DNA of 64,000 nucleotides from Allostellaceae bacterium. GTDB lineage: Bacteria; Pseudomonadota; Alphaproteobacteria; ATCC43930; CGMCC-115725. This document shows positions 10,940-21,162 of the stretch, piece after piece. The position numbers and the translations under genes are program-made. The stretch covers positions 53,596 through 117,595 of the forward strand of contig JANWJX010000023.1 in the NCBI GenBank assembly GCA_025451725.1, in the 5' to 3' direction. Position 1 is the first letter of the stretch, and every line of letters starts with the position of its first letter. The notes under the pieces were generated by a model. That model did not search any database and was not told where the DNA came from. It saw only the letters and a program-made list of their open reading frames with translations.

Positions 10940-11007
10940 TTGCCGGCAAGATAGCACAAATGTCGCAGGGCGTTGGCGTGGGCAGACAGTGGGCGTAGGA
11001 TTCGGCC

Positions 11008-11499
11008 ATGAGATTTTGGCTTCTCCCTTTCGCCCTGTTATTGGCGGCGACGGCGGCACACGCGCAAACCTCCGGCGATATCACGGTGCAATCGGCCTGG
11101 GCGCGCGCGACACCGCCCGGCGCCGATACCGGCGCCGTCTATCTGACCTTGACCAACAAAGGCGCGAGCGACGACAGGCTGACAGGCGTCGAGACGCCGG
11201 TCGCGGACATGGCGATGCTTCACGTCGACCGCATGGAAAAAGGCGTGATGAAAATGCGCGAGCTTAAATCGGTGGACATCGCGCCGGGAAAGAACGCCGA
11301 GCTCAAACCGGGCGGCATCCACATCATGCTGATGGGCCTCAAACATCCCTTGAAGCGGGGCGAGCATTTCAGCGTCACCTTGACCTTCGCGCATGCGCCG
11401 CCGATCACGACACAGGTCGAGGTGGCGAAAATCGGTGCCGCCGGACCAGACATGATGCAGATGCGCCATGTCGATGAGATGGGCGGCAACGGACATTGA
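11008..11499 (+). CDS. PCu(A)C family periplasmic copper chaperone
   Basis: Periplasmic Cu(I) chaperone that delivers copper to the CuA centre or to assembly factors of cytochrome c oxidase. A signal peptide is clear (MRFWLLPFALLLAATAAHAQ, cleavage near residue 20). The family copper motif H-x10-M-x21-H-x-M is exactly met by His72, Met83, His105 and Met107. The 163-residue protein ends in a Met/His-rich tail (DMMQMRHVDEMGGNGH) that could bind further copper. The stop overlaps the next start (TTGA), so it is probably translated together with the Cox11-type protein. Confidence 0.93.
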   Translation: MRFWLLPFALLLAATAAHAQTSGDITVQSAWARATPPGADTGAVYLTLTNKGASDDRLTGVETPVADMAMLHVDRMEKGVMKMRELKSVDIAPGKNAELKPGGIHIMLMGLKHPLKRGEHFSVTLTFAHAPPITTQVEVAKIGAAGPDMMQMRHVDEMGGNGH

Positions 11500-12392
11500 C
11501 GGGGCGGACGCGCAAAAACCTGCTCGTTCTGGTTCCGCTCCTGTGCGTAATCGCCGGCATGGGCGTGCTGGTGAGTTATTCGGTCACGCTGTATCGCCTG
11601 TTCTGCGAGGCGACCGGCTATGGCGGGACGACCCAGCGCGTCGTCGCCGACACGGCTGTGCCATCCGCGCGCATGGTGACGGTGAGCTTCGACGCCCAGG
11701 TGGCGGACGGCCTGCCCTGGGCGTTCAAGCCGCTGCAACAGCATGTGACGCTTCATCTCGGCGAGGAAAAGCTCGTCTTCTTCTATGCCAAGAATCTCAG
11801 CAACAAACCGATTGTCGCGCACGCTACCTTCAACGTCACGCCGACCAAGGCGGGGCCGTATTTCAACAAGGTCCAGTGTTTCTGTTTCAGCGATGAGCGC
11901 CTGGCGCCCGGCGAGGAAGCGAAGATGCCGGTCGACTTTTACGTCGATCCGGCGTTGGCCAAAGACGGTAATGCCGCCGACCTCGCCAACATCACCCTGT
12001 CCTACACATTTTTCCCCGCGGCCGAGCCGAGCGACATCCAGGAATTGTCGCGGTTCGACCCCGGCACGCCGCCCGACGCCAACCGCGGCCAGGCGCTGTT
12101 CGCCGAGCGCTGCGCCGCCTGTCACGCGCCGGGCCGCAACATGGCGGGGCCGATGCTCGGCGGCGTGTTCGGCCGCGAGGCCGGAACCGCGCGGGACTAT
12201 CCTTATTCGCCGGCACTGAAACAGTCGAAGCTGGTCTGGGGCATCGACAATCTCGACAAGTGGCTGGCCGATCCGCAGGCGCTGGTACCAGGCGCGAAAA
12301 TGCCGATCCGCGTCCTCGACGCCAACACGCGGCGGGACGTGATCGCTTATTTGAAAGAATTGAGCGCGCGCGACCAACGCGCCGCGCGCTAG
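11496..12392 (+). CDS. ctaG: Cox11/CtaG cytochrome oxidase copper-insertion protein fused to a cytochrome c domain
   Basis: Residues 1-180 are Cox11/CtaG, the membrane-anchored factor that inserts CuB into cytochrome oxidase subunit I. One N-terminal helix (residues about 9-33) is followed by YRLFCEATGYGGT with Cys37 and by the copper motif CFCF at 128-131, then MPVDFYVDP. Residues about 190-290 are a class I cytochrome c with the haem motif CAACH at 206-210 and a probable axial Met269. Cox11 normally ends near residue 190-200, so this is a fusion in one uninterrupted frame. The start is TTG overlapping the PCuAC stop. Both domains should face the periplasm. Confidence 0.9.
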   Translation: MTGRTRKNLLVLVPLLCVIAGMGVLVSYSVTLYRLFCEATGYGGTTQRVVADTAVPSARMVTVSFDAQVADGLPWAFKPLQQHVTLHLGEEKLVFFYAKNLSNKPIVAHATFNVTPTKAGPYFNKVQCFCFSDERLAPGEEAKMPVDFYVDPALAKDGNAADLANITLSYTFFPAAEPSDIQELSRFDPGTPPDANRGQALFAERCAACHAPGRNMAGPMLGGVFGREAGTARDYPYSPALKQSKLVWGIDNLDKWLADPQALVPGAKMPIRVLDANTRRDVIAYLKELSARDQRAAR

Positions 12393-12395
12393 CCG

Positions 12396-12683
12396 CTATT
12401 TATTTAATTCTTCCTTGAGACCCTTGCCGGCCCGGAATTTCGGCTGCTTCGACGCCGGGATGTGAACCGGCTCGCCGGTGCGCGGATTGCGTCCCTCGGA
12501 CGCAGCGCGCTGGGTGACAAGGAACGTGCCGAAGCCGACGAGGCGCACTTCCTCGCCCTTGCGCAGTTCGGCGGTGATCGAATCGAGCACCGCCTCGACG
12601 GCTTTTGCGGCATCGTTTTTAGCAAGACCGGAAGCTGCCGAGACCGCGTCCACGAGTTCGACTTTGTTCAATAGAGCCCCCAT
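12396..12683 (-). CDS. hup: HU family DNA-binding protein
   Basis: Small nucleoid protein that bends DNA as a dimer. The 95-residue product matches HU throughout: LNKVELVDAVSAASGL, GFGTFLVTQRAASEGRNPRTGEPV with the DNA-binding arm, and HIPASKQPKFRAGKGLKE. The listed ATG gives MGALLNKVEL. A TTG four codons later would give the classic MNKVEL start with GGGGGC upstream, so the true start is uncertain by 12 nt. It lies downstream of lon on the same strand with its own possible promoter, and its stop is 3 nt from the convergent Cox11-fusion stop. Confidence 0.93.
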   Translation of the reverse strand: MGALLNKVELVDAVSAASGLAKNDAAKAVEAVLDSITAELRKGEEVRLVGFGTFLVTQRAASEGRNPRTGEPVHIPASKQPKFRAGKGLKEELNK

Positions 12684-12733
12684 CGGCTGGTTGGCGGGAA
12701 TCGCTCCGGCCGTTTTGCGCGCCGGGCGGGAGA

Positions 12734-12763
12734 AATCTAGATCGGCGATCTTCGCCGCGTCAA
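12734..12763 (-). promoter_or_regulatory. possible sigma-70 promoter of the HU gene
   Basis: On the minus strand TTGACG (12758-12763) and TAGATT (12734-12739) are separated by 18 nt, about 50 nt upstream of the HU start. The match is by eye only. Confidence 0.35.
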
Positions 12764-12820
12764 TCGTGAAGGACGGCGCGCCGAGCCTTTATCGACTCGA
12801 ACGCGCCGCCACAATTCAGA

Positions 12821-15235
12821 TCAATGCGTGACCACACCCGGCTGATCGTCGCCGGTTTCGCTCTTCGGCGGAATGACGGCGCGATCGTCCGCATCGTCTT
12901 TCCACTCGATCGGCACCAGCTTCTTGGTCAGTGCGTGCAGCAACAATTCGTCCACCGTGCCGACGGGAATGATGGTCAGGCCGCGCTTCACATTGTCGGG
13001 GATTTCGGCCAAATCCTTTTCATTCTCCTTCGGGATCAAGACGCTCTTGAGCCCGCCGCGCAACGCCGCCAGCAACTTCTCCTTGAGACCGCCGATCGGC
13101 AAGACGCGGCCGCGCAGCGTGATCTCACCCGTCATGGCGATGTCGCGCCGCACCGGAATGCCGCTCAACACCGATACGATCGAGGTGACCATCGCGACGC
13201 CGGCCGACGGCCCGTCCTTGGGCGTGGCGCCCTCGGGCACGTGGACGTGGATATCCTTGCGCTCGAACATGGTCGGCGAAATGCCAAACACGTGGCTACG
13301 CGATTTGACGTAGCTTTCCGCGGCCTGCACCGACTCCTTCATCACGTCGCCGAGCTTGCCGGTCGCCGTCACCCTGCCCTTGCCGGGGACGGTGACCGCT
13401 TCGATCGACAAAAGCTCGCCGCCGACTTCGGTCCACGCAAGGCCGGTCGTGACGCCGACCAGATCGGTTTCCTCGACCTCACCGAAGCGGAATTTCCGCA
13501 CGCCGGCGAATTTCTCGAGGTTGCGGCGCGTCACCGCGATCTTGTCGAGCTTCTTCATCAGAAGCTCCTTGATCGCCTTTCGCGTCAGGTTGGCGATTTC
13601 GCGCTCGAGATTGCGCACTCCCGCTTCCCGCGTGTAGTAGCGGATCACGTCGCGCAACGCGTCGTCGGTGATCGACCATTCGTTCTTCTTGAGGCCGTGC
13701 TGCGACACCTGTTTTGGGATGAGGTGACGCTTCGCGATTTCGACCTTCTCGTCCTCGGTATAGCCGGGGAGACGGATGATCTCCATGCGGTCCATCAGCG
13801 GCTGCGGCATGCGCAGCGTGTTGGCCGTGGTCACGAACATCACATCCGACAGGTCGTAATCGACCTCGAGATAATGATCGTTGAAGGTCGAATTCTGCTC
13901 TGGATCAAGGACCTCGAGCAGCGCCGACGTCGGATCGCCGCGCCAATCGGTGCCGAGCTTGTCGATTTCGTCCAGCAGGAATAGCGGGTTCGAGGTCTTC
14001 GCCTTCTTCATGCCCTGAATGATCTTGCCGGGCATCGACCCGATATAAGTCCGGCGATGGCCGCGCACCTCGGCCTCGTCCCTCACGCCACCAAGCGACA
14101 TGCGCACAAAGTTGCGCCCCGTGGCGCGCGCGATCGATTTGCCGAGCGACGTCTTGCCAACGCCCGGCGGGCCGACCAGGCACAGGATAGGGCCTTTGAT
14201 CTTATGCACGCGCTGTTGCACCGCGAGATATTCGAGGATGCGCTCCTTGACCTTTTCGAGCCCGAAATGATCGGCGTCGAGCACCTTCTCGGCGGCGGCG
14301 ATGTCGCGCTTCACCTTGCTGCGCTTCTGCCACGGGATCGACAGGATCCAATCGAGATAGTTGCGCACCACGGTGGCTTCGGCTGACATCGGCGACATGG
14401 TGCGCAGCTTGCGCACCTCGGTCAGGGCCTTCTCGCGCGCCTCTTTCGACAACTTGGTCTTGTTGATGCGTTGCTCGAGTTCGCCGAGTTCGTCCTTGCC
14501 CTCTTCGCCCTCACCCAGCTCCTTCTGAATCGCTTTGAGCTGTTCGTTGAGATAGTACTCGCGCTGGGTCTTCTCCATCTGGCGCTTGACGCGACTGCGG
14601 ATGCGCTTCTCGACCTGAAGGACGCCGATCTCGCTCTCCATGTAGCCGAAAATCTTCTCGAGCCGCGCGGCGACGGAATCGGCCTCGAGGATTTCCTGCT
14701 TCTCGGGGATCTTCAGCGCCAAGTGCGACGCCAGCGTGTCCGCGAGCTTCGACGGATCGTCGATCTGGTTGATCGAGACCAGCACCTCGGGCGGAATCTT
14801 CTTGTTGAGCTTGATGTACTGCTCGAACTGAGTAACGGCGGTGCGCGCCAGGGCCTCGAGCTCCTGGTTCTGGCCGGGCTGCTCCTTGAGCGGCTCGGCG
14901 AACGCCTGGAAGAATGACGGGTTCTCGGCAAAGCGCAGAATGCGCGCGCGGTTGCTGCCCTCGACCAGCACCTTGACGGTGCCGTCGGGAAGCTTCAGCA
15001 GCTGCAGCACCGTGCCGATGGTGCCGACGGTAAACAGATCGCCTGTCGTGGGCTCGTTCTGCTCCGCGTTCTTTTGGGTGACGAGCAGAATCTGCTTGTC
15101 GTCCTTCATCACGTCTTCGAGCGCGCGCACGGATTTCTCACGCCCGACGAACAGGGGCACGATCATATGCGGAAAAACGACGATATCCCTGAGCGGCAAT
15201 ACCGGAAACAAAGTACCCCGGGGAAGCTCGTACAT
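12821..15235 (-). CDS. lon: ATP-dependent protease Lon
   Basis: Hexameric cytoplasmic AAA+ protease for damaged and regulatory proteins. I start at the ATG giving [17 protein letters not shown], 804 residues. The open frame upstream is leader. Domain order: N-terminal substrate domain (about 1-300, with the long coiled-coil [24 protein letters not shown]), ATPase domain with Walker [14 protein letters not shown] near residue 355 and Walker [12 protein letters not shown], then the Ser-Lys protease domain with catalytic Ser in [11 protein letters not shown] and Lys in [10 protein letters not shown]. It lies between clpX and hup on the same strand. Confidence 0.98.
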   Translation of the reverse strand: MYELPRGTLFPVLPLRDIVVFPHMIVPLFVGREKSVRALEDVMKDDKQILLVTQKNAEQNEPTTGDLFTVGTIGTVLQLLKLPDGTVKVLVEGSNRARILRFAENPSFFQAFAEPLKEQPGQNQELEALARTAVTQFEQYIKLNKKIPPEVLVSINQIDDPSKLADTLASHLALKIPEKQEILEADSVAARLEKIFGYMESEIGVLQVEKRIRSRVKRQMEKTQREYYLNEQLKAIQKELGEGEEGKDELGELEQRINKTKLSKEAREKALTEVRKLRTMSPMSAEATVVRNYLDWILSIPWQKRSKVKRDIAAAEKVLDADHFGLEKVKERILEYLAVQQRVHKIKGPILCLVGPPGVGKTSLGKSIARATGRNFVRMSLGGVRDEAEVRGHRRTYIGSMPGKIIQGMKKAKTSNPLFLLDEIDKLGTDWRGDPTSALLEVLDPEQNSTFNDHYLEVDYDLSDVMFVTTANTLRMPQPLMDRMEIIRLPGYTEDEKVEIAKRHLIPKQVSQHGLKKNEWSITDDALRDVIRYYTREAGVRNLEREIANLTRKAIKELLMKKLDKIAVTRRNLEKFAGVRKFRFGEVEETDLVGVTTGLAWTEVGGELLSIEAVTVPGKGRVTATGKLGDVMKESVQAAESYVKSRSHVFGISPTMFERKDIHVHVPEGATPKDGPSAGVAMVTSIVSVLSGIPVRRDIAMTGEITLRGRVLPIGGLKEKLLAALRGGLKSVLIPKENEKDLAEIPDNVKRGLTIIPVGTVDELLLHALTKKLVPIEWKDDADDRAVIPPKSETGDDQPGVVTH

Positions 15236-15282
15236 GACACCTCGCAATCTCGGGCTGCCGGCCGAAAAGGCGGACAGCCACA

Positions 15283-15313
15283 ATAAGGTGGCACAGTTCG
15301 TCCTATATTCAAG
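15283..15313 (-). promoter_or_regulatory. possible lon promoter (TTGAAT / CCTTAT)
   Basis: Minus strand: CTTGAAT at 15307-15313 and CCTTAT at 15283-15288, 18 nt apart, about 50 nt before the lon ATG. The elements resemble alphaproteobacterial heat-shock promoters (CTTG ... CYTATNT) and could also be a housekeeping promoter. Heat control is expected for lon but the call is by eye. Confidence 0.35.
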
Positions 15314-15374
15314 ATTAAGCTTGTAGGAAATCCACCGCCTTGCGCGGCGCGCCGAATCAGGCCGTACGGTGATC

Positions 15375-16646
15375 CTAGGCTGGCGTGCCGACGTCGCCGC
15401 GGCGATCGGAGTAGATGTAGAGTGGTTGCGCGCGCCCTTCCACCACCTCACGGTTGATCACCATGCCGGTCACGCCGTCGAGGCCGGGCAGATCGAACAT
15501 CGGTTCGAGCAGGATCGCTTCCATGATCGAGCGCAGGCCGCGCGCGCCGGTCTTGCGTAGGATCGCCTTGTGGGCGATCGCCTTCATCGCCTCGTCGTTG
15601 AATTCGAGGCGGACGTCTTCCATATCGAACAGGCGCTGGTACTGTTTCACTAGCGCGTTCTTCGGCTTGGTCAGAATGTCGACTAGCGCGCTCTCGTCGA
15701 GATCGTCGAGCGTCGCAACCACAGGCAAGCGTCCCACGAACTCGGGGATCAATCCAAACTTAAGCAGATCTTCCGGCTCCAGATCTTTCAACACTTCGCC
15801 GGTCTTGCGTTCCTCTGGCCCGCGCACTTCGGCGCCAAAGCCGATGGAAGTGCCCTGGCGGCGCTGCGAGATCAGCTTTTCGAGACCGGCGAACGCGCCG
15901 CCGCAAATGAACAGGATGTTCGTCGTGTCGACCTGGAGGAATTCCTGCTGCGGATGCTTGCGACCGCCCTGTGGTGGGACCGAAGCGATCGTGCCTTCCA
16001 TGATCTTCAAGAGCGCCTGTTGCACGCCCTCGCCCGACACGTCGCGGGTGATCGACGGGTTGTCGGATTTGCGGCTGATCTTGTCGACCTCGTCGATATA
16101 GACGATGCCGCGTTGCGCGCGCTCGACATTGTAGTCGGCAGCCTGCAACAGCTTCAGGATGATGTTCTCGACGTCCTCGCCGACATAGCCCGCTTCCGTC
16201 AGCGTGGTGGCGTCGGCCATCGTGAACGGCACGTCGATGATGCGCGCCAGGGTCTGCGCCAACAGGGTCTTGCCCGAGCCGGTCGGGCCGACCAGCAGGA
16301 TGTTCGACTTGGCGATCTCGACTTCGTTGTTCTTGGCGCCGTGGGCGAGCCGCTTGTAGTGGTTGTGCACCGCGACCGACAGGACGCGCTTGGCGTGACC
16401 CTGCCCGATCACATAGTCGTCGAGCACCTTGCAGATGTCGCGGGGCGTTGGCACGCCGTCACGCGATTTGACCAGCGTGGTGCGATGCTCTTCGCGGATG
16501 ATGTCCATGCAGAGCTCGACGCATTCATCGCAGATGAACACGGTCGGGCCGGCAATGAGCTTGCGGACCTCGTGCTGACTCTTCCCGCAGAAAGAACAGT
16601 AGAGGGTGTTCTTGGAATCGCCGCTGCTCGCTTTAGTCATGGGCAC
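15375..16646 (-). CDS. clpX: ATP-dependent Clp protease ATP-binding subunit ClpX
   Basis: AAA+ unfoldase that feeds substrates to ClpP. The 423-residue protein has the N-terminal zinc-binding domain ([11 protein letters not shown] and CDECVELC), Walker [14 protein letters not shown] near residue 120, Walker [12 protein letters not shown], and the IGF loop for ClpP docking seen in [11 protein letters not shown]. Length is almost the same as in E. coli. It is separated from clpP by about 200 nt, which suggests its own promoter, and lies upstream of lon. Confidence 0.98.
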   Translation of the reverse strand: MPMTKASSGDSKNTLYCSFCGKSQHEVRKLIAGPTVFICDECVELCMDIIREEHRTTLVKSRDGVPTPRDICKVLDDYVIGQGHAKRVLSVAVHNHYKRLAHGAKNNEVEIAKSNILLVGPTGSGKTLLAQTLARIIDVPFTMADATTLTEAGYVGEDVENIILKLLQAADYNVERAQRGIVYIDEVDKISRKSDNPSITRDVSGEGVQQALLKIMEGTIASVPPQGGRKHPQQEFLQVDTTNILFICGGAFAGLEKLISQRRQGTSIGFGAEVRGPEERKTGEVLKDLEPEDLLKFGLIPEFVGRLPVVATLDDLDESALVDILTKPKNALVKQYQRLFDMEDVRLEFNDEAMKAIAHKAILRKTGARGLRSIMEAILLEPMFDLPGLDGVTGMVINREVVEGRAQPLYIYSDRRGDVGTPA

Positions 16647-16845
16647 CCCGTCGAACCGTGCATCCTACCCGTTCCAACGGTATTCCCCCGCGGATCGGCA
16701 GACGCAACTGTGGATTTCAACATCGTTTCGGCCCTTGGGCAACAAATAGTTGGGCGAACCATCGGACAAAGTATGGTTATTGCCCGCCAAAGTGTTAACC
16801 CCCGGCGGTAGAATTTGTTGGCGGCCGGATTTACGCCGAAGACCA

Positions 16846-17484
16846 CTAGAGCTTTGTTTTGGTTTCTTCCGCGGTGGCGGGGCGGGAAAACATGACGTCG
16901 TCGATCAGGCCGAACGCCTTTGCCTCTTCCGGCGACATGAAATTGTCGCGCTCGAGAGCGGTGGCGATGGCGTCGTAGTTCTGGCCGGTGTGTCGGACAT
17001 AAATCTCGTTGAGACGCTTGCGGGTATTAATCATCTCCCGCGCCTGAATCTCGATGTCGGTAACCTGCCCCTGAGCGCCGCCCGAGGGCTGATGCACCAT
17101 GACGCGCGAGTTCGGCAGGCAGAACCGCTTGCCCTTGGCGCCGGCGGTCAGCAGCAGCGAGCCCATCGAGGCCGCCTGACCGATGCATATCGTCGCCACG
17201 TCGGGGCGGATATATTGCATCGTGTCATAGATCGCGAGGCCGGAACTGACCACACCGCCGGGCGAATTGATGTAGAAGTTGACGTCCTTGGCCGGATTGT
17301 CGGCTTCGAGGAACAGGAGCTGGGCGCAGACCAGGCTGGCGACATTGTCGTCCACCGGCCCGACCAAGAAAATGATGCGCTCCTTCAAGAGCCGGGAATA
17401 GATGTCGAACGCCCGCTCGCCGCGGTTGGTCTGCTCGACCACCATCGGGACCAGGGTATTCATGTAAATTTTATTCGGCTCCAT
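16846..17484 (-). CDS. clpP: ATP-dependent Clp protease proteolytic subunit ClpP
   Basis: Serine protease that forms the double heptameric chamber of ClpXP and ClpAP. In the 212-residue product the triad is visible: Ser106 in GQAASMGS, His131 in MVHQPSGG, and Asp180 in LERDNFMS. I use the ATG giving [10 protein letters not shown] because AAGGGA lies 7 nt upstream. A second ATG seven codons later (MNTLVPMV) has no good ribosome-binding site. The start lies inside the last codons of tig (14-nt overlap), so tig and clpP are translationally linked. Confidence 0.97.
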   Translation of the reverse strand: MEPNKIYMNTLVPMVVEQTNRGERAFDIYSRLLKERIIFLVGPVDDNVASLVCAQLLFLEADNPAKDVNFYINSPGGVVSSGLAIYDTMQYIRPDVATICIGQAASMGSLLLTAGAKGKRFCLPNSRVMVHQPSGGAQGQVTDIEIQAREMINTRKRLNEIYVRHTGQNYDAIATALERDNFMSPEEAKAFGLIDDVMFSRPATAEETKTKL

Positions 17485-18826
17485 GATCGTGTCCCTTCGC
17501 GTCCTCTTCTTCCGCGGCGACCAGGTCGGCCGCCGGCACCGTGCGTTCGCTCACTTTCGCCGAGCCGAGAATATGGTCGACCACCTTGTTCTCGAGGATC
17601 GGCGCCCGCAGGCCTTCGATCGCGCCGGGCTCGTTCCTGTAATACTCCACCACCTTGCGCTCCTGACCCGGGAAGCGGCGTGCCTCCGCCACCAGCGCCT
17701 GGTTGATCTCATCCTGCGTCACACTGATATTGTGTCGCCGCGCAACTTCCGAAAGGAGCAAGCCGAGCCTGACCCGGCGCTCCGCCATGGCATGGAACTC
17801 GGCGCGGACCTGATCGTCCGATTTGCCCTCGTTATAGTCGGTGACGCCGCTCTCCTTGGCGCGCTCGCGCTGGAACTCATATTGTTTCCAGATCGTCTCG
17901 AACTCGCCATCGACCATGCCGGGCGGCACCGGGAAAGAGTGGCCCTTGGCGAGTTGGTCGAGGAGCTGGCGCTTCAGCCGCTGCCGCGCGAGGTCGCCGT
18001 ATTGGCGCTCGTTCTGCTCCTTCACCATCTTGCGCAGCTCGTCGATGTTTTCCATGCCCAACGCTTCGGCGAGGCTGTTGTCGATCGGCTGATCCTGAAA
18101 CGCGCGTACTTCTTTAACGGTCACGGCGAACTTGGCGGGCTTGCCGGACAGGTCGGCGACGCCGTAATCCGCCGGGAACGTGACGTTAACGGTGCGCTCC
18201 TCGCCCGCCTTGGCGCCTTCGAGCTGATCTTCGAAGCCGGGGATGAAGCCGCCCGAGCCAATCTCGAGCCGATAATCGCTCGCGGCGCCACCGGGAAATT
18301 CCTTGCCGTCGATCTCGCCCTTGAAGTCGATCACCACGAGATCGCCCTTCGCCGTCTCGCGATCCACTTTCTCGTCCTTGCGCTGACGGTCAGCCAGACG
18401 CTTCAGCGATTCCTCGACCTCGTTGTCGGGGACTTGCGGCTTCCACCGCTCGAGCGCGATCGTGGTGAAGTCCATCGGCTCGATCTCGGGCAGGGCCTCG
18501 ACCGCCAGCGTGTATTCGAGGTCCTTGCCCTCGTCGAACGCGGTGATCTCGACTTTGGGTTGAAGCGCCGGCCGCAGGTTGCGGTCCTTTAGCGCCTCGT
18601 CGGCGCCCTGGTTGACCGCGTCCTGCACGACCTCACCGCGGACATGGGGAAGGAACCGCGTCTTGAGGACGGACATCGGCGCCTTGCCCGGACGGAAGCC
18701 GGGCAGCCTCGTCTGCTGGCCGATCTCGATGAGCCGCTTGTCGATGCGTTCGGTGATGTCGGCGGCGGGAATAACGATCTTGAATTCGTGCTTCAGGCCG
18801 TCGGTTGACGTTTCAGTGACTTGCAT
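17471..18826 (-). CDS. tig: trigger factor (ribosome-associated chaperone, PPIase)
   Basis: Chaperone that binds nascent chains at the ribosome exit tunnel. The 451-residue product has the N-terminal ribosome-binding domain with the signature [18 protein letters not shown] (near residues 40-60), a FKBP-type middle domain ([20 protein letters not shown] near 155-175) and the helical C-terminal chaperone domain. The ATG giving [10 protein letters not shown] is chosen by family likeness, although AGGA directly abuts it. An in-frame ATG five codons upstream is an alternative. The start lies 30 nt after the tRNA-Leu 3' end. Confidence 0.96.
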   Translation of the reverse strand: MQVTETSTDGLKHEFKIVIPAADITERIDKRLIEIGQQTRLPGFRPGKAPMSVLKTRFLPHVRGEVVQDAVNQGADEALKDRNLRPALQPKVEITAFDEGKDLEYTLAVEALPEIEPMDFTTIALERWKPQVPDNEVEESLKRLADRQRKDEKVDRETAKGDLVVIDFKGEIDGKEFPGGAASDYRLEIGSGGFIPGFEDQLEGAKAGEERTVNVTFPADYGVADLSGKPAKFAVTVKEVRAFQDQPIDNSLAEALGMENIDELRKMVKEQNERQYGDLARQRLKRQLLDQLAKGHSFPVPPGMVDGEFETIWKQYEFQRERAKESGVTDYNEGKSDDQVRAEFHAMAERRVRLGLLLSEVARRHNISVTQDEINQALVAEARRFPGQERKVVEYYRNEPGAIEGLRAPILENKVVDHILGSAKVSERTVPAADLVAAEEEDAKGHDHGAE

Positions 18827-18856
18827 TCCTGTCGAGCCCATGCGGTAGGAAAAAAT

Positions 18857-18941
18857 TGGTGCGGGCGGAGGGATTTGAACCCCCATGCCTTGCGGCGCCA
18901 GGACCTAAACCTGGTGCGTCTGCCAATTCCGCCACGCCCGC
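18857..18941 (-). tRNA. tRNA-Leu (TAG)
   Basis: An 85-nt class II tRNA with encoded CCA. The acceptor GCGGGCG pairs with CGCCCGC. The anticodon loop TTTAGGT between CCAGG and CCTGG gives anticodon TAG (plus-strand cta at 18905-18907). A long variable arm (CGCCGCAAGGCAT) and T-loop TTCAAAT are present. It lies just upstream of tig and is followed by a T6 run before the tig start. Confidence 0.97.
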
Positions 18942-19035
18942 CGCGAAGCCGCGTGTCATAGCATAGCACCGGGTAAAGTGAATAGCGGCGGGTTTGGTTA
19001 GGGATGAGCCGGTTTTCTTGGTCAATCCATTTTCC

Positions 19036-19067
19036 CCGAAAACAAACGCCCCGGCCGGGCCGGGGCG
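19036..19067 (-). terminator. rho-independent terminator of glnA
   Basis: About 30 nt after the glnA stop. Minus strand: stem CGCCCCGG / CCGGGGCG with a 5-nt loop (19047-19067), followed by TTTGTTTTC. A perfect 8-bp GC-rich stem plus a T-rich tail fits an intrinsic terminator. Confidence 0.8.
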
Positions 19068-19094
19068 CTGTAGACGACGAAAACCAGCGTTCGA

Positions 19095-20504
19095 TCAGAC
19101 GCTGTAATACATCTCGAACTCGATCGGGTGCGGGGTGTGCTCGAACTTGTGGATTTCCTCGTATTTGAGCTCGATGTAACTCTCGATGAAATCCGCCGAG
19201 AACACGTCGCCGCGCGTCAGGAACGCGTGGTTGGCGCGGAGATTCTCGACCGCCTCGCGCAAGGATCCGCAGACGGTCGGCACGTCCTTCAATTCCTCGG
19301 GCGGCAAGTCGTACAGATTCTTGTCCATCGCGTCGCCGGGATGAATCTTGTTCTGCACGCCGTCGATCCCCGCCATCAGCATCGCGGCGAAGCCGAGATA
19401 GGGGTTGGCGGCCGGATCGGGGAACCGCACTTCGACGCGTTTCGCCTTGGGGCTCGACACGAAGGGGATGCGGCAAGACGCCGAGCGGTTCTTCGACGAA
19501 TAGGCCAGGAGCACCGGCGCCTCGAACCCGGGGATCAGGCGCTTGTAGCTGTTGGTGGTCGGGTTGGTGAAGGCGTTGATCGCCTTGGCGTGCTTGATGA
19601 TGCCGCCGATATAGTAGAGCGCGAAATCGCTGAGGTCGGCGTAGCCCGAGCCCGCGAACAGCGGTTTCTCCGCCTTCCACACCGACTGGTGAACATGCAT
19701 GCCCGAGCCGTTGTCGCCCTTGATCGGCTTTGGCATGAAAGTGACTGTCTTGCCGTACTGCGCCGCCACCATCTGCGCGACATACTTGTAGATCTGCATG
19801 CCGTCGGCGGTCTTCGTCAGTGTGTCGAACTCGGCGCCGAGTTCGGCCTGCGACGGCGCGACTTCGTGATGATGCTTCTCGACCTTGAGGCCCATCTCGG
19901 ACATCACCGACAGCATCTCGGCTCGAATATCGGCCTGCGCGTCGACCGGCGGGACCGGGAAATACCCGCCCTTGATCGGCGGGCGGTGCCCGCTATTGCC
20001 GTCCGGCAGCTTCAAGTCGCTCGAGTACGGACCCTCATCGGATTCGATCTCGTAATACGACATGTTCATCGCGTTCTTGTAGCGGACCTGGTCGAAGATG
20101 AAGAACTCCGCCTCGGGGCCGAAATACGCGACGTCGCCGATGCCCGACGATTTCAGGTAGGCCTCGGCCTTCTTGGCGATGGAGCGCGGGTCACGGCCGT
20201 AGGGTTGGCCGGTGCCGGGCTCGTGCACGTCGCAGAAAATCACCAGCGAGGTCTGCGCCGCGAACGGGTCGAGCACCGCGGTCTTACAGTCCGGCATCAG
20301 CACCATGTCGCTGTCGTTGATCGCCTTCCACCCGGCGATCGATGAGCCGTCGAACATGACGCCGCCGGCGAGAAAGTCGGGCGTGATGGTGCGGATGTGG
20401 TGCGCCAGGTGCTGCCACTTGCCGCGCGGATCGGTAAAGCGGAAATCGACGTACTTCACGTCGTGTTCCTTGATCATCTTCATTACATCATCAATGTCGG
20501 ACAT
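19095..20504 (-). CDS. glnA: glutamine synthetase type I
   Basis: Dodecameric cytoplasmic enzyme that makes glutamine from glutamate, ammonia and ATP, the main entry of ammonium. The 469-residue product shows [15 protein letters not shown], the ATP-binding region with [18 protein letters not shown], the Asn264-type loop [18 protein letters not shown], and the adenylylation tyrosine in [11 protein letters not shown] (near residue 398). It is therefore of the adenylylated GSI-beta kind. It follows glnB by 149 nt on the same strand and ends before a strong terminator. Confidence 0.98.
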   Translation of the reverse strand: MSDIDDVMKMIKEHDVKYVDFRFTDPRGKWQHLAHHIRTITPDFLAGGVMFDGSSIAGWKAINDSDMVLMPDCKTAVLDPFAAQTSLVIFCDVHEPGTGQPYGRDPRSIAKKAEAYLKSSGIGDVAYFGPEAEFFIFDQVRYKNAMNMSYYEIESDEGPYSSDLKLPDGNSGHRPPIKGGYFPVPPVDAQADIRAEMLSVMSEMGLKVEKHHHEVAPSQAELGAEFDTLTKTADGMQIYKYVAQMVAAQYGKTVTFMPKPIKGDNGSGMHVHQSVWKAEKPLFAGSGYADLSDFALYYIGGIIKHAKAINAFTNPTTNSYKRLIPGFEAPVLLAYSSKNRSASCRIPFVSSPKAKRVEVRFPDPAANPYLGFAAMLMAGIDGVQNKIHPGDAMDKNLYDLPPEELKDVPTVCGSLREAVENLRANHAFLTRGDVFSADFIESYIELKYEEIHKFEHTPHPIEFEMYYSV

Positions 20505-20546
20505 CGTCTCTTTCCTATCGTTCGATCTCGTTTTGTTGAAGCCCCC

Positions 20547-20568
20547 CGAAACCGCCGCGGCGGTTTCG
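20547..20568. repeat. 22-bp perfect palindrome in the glnB-glnA spacer
   Basis: CGAAACCGCCG followed by its exact reverse complement. It lies 43 nt upstream of the glnA start. No T-run follows on either strand, so it is not a normal terminator. It may be a regulator site or an mRNA stem that sets the glnB/glnA ratio. Confidence 0.7.
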
Positions 20569-20653
20569 CACCCCTCGCGCTTACCGCTTGATTCATACCC
20601 GTATTGTCGTCGGCCGCGCCAACCGTTTTCGGCGCCGGCACCGCTACCTGCGA

Positions 20654-21043
<390 letters not shown>

Positions 21044-21058
21044 TCAGGTTCCCCTGAA

Positions 21059-21073
21059 GCATGAGCCGTGCCA
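21059..21073 (-). promoter_or_regulatory. probable sigma-54 (-24/-12) promoter of glnB-glnA
   Basis: Minus strand TGGCACG-N4-ATGC against the consensus TGGCACG-N4-TTGC: one mismatch. It lies 67 nt before the glnB start, in the right orientation. Nitrogen control by NtrC and sigma-54 is known for glnBA of rhizobia, so the context supports it. Confidence 0.65.
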
Positions 21074-21133
21074 GTCCCGCCTCGTCGTTTTGCCGAACCT
21101 AGCGGCTTTCCCGCGCCGGGAAAACAGGCTACT

Positions 21134-21150
21134 TGCCTAATTTTTAGGCA
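21134..21150. promoter_or_regulatory. inverted repeat TGCCTAA-TTT-TTAGGCA (possible activator site)
   Basis: Perfect 7-bp arms with a 3-nt spacer. It lies 60 nt upstream of the sigma-54 box and 12 nt after the MFS stop codon. It loosely resembles an NtrC half-site pair (TGC...GCA). No T-run follows, which argues against a terminator. Confidence 0.4.
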
Positions 21151-21162
21151 TACGACGATCGG

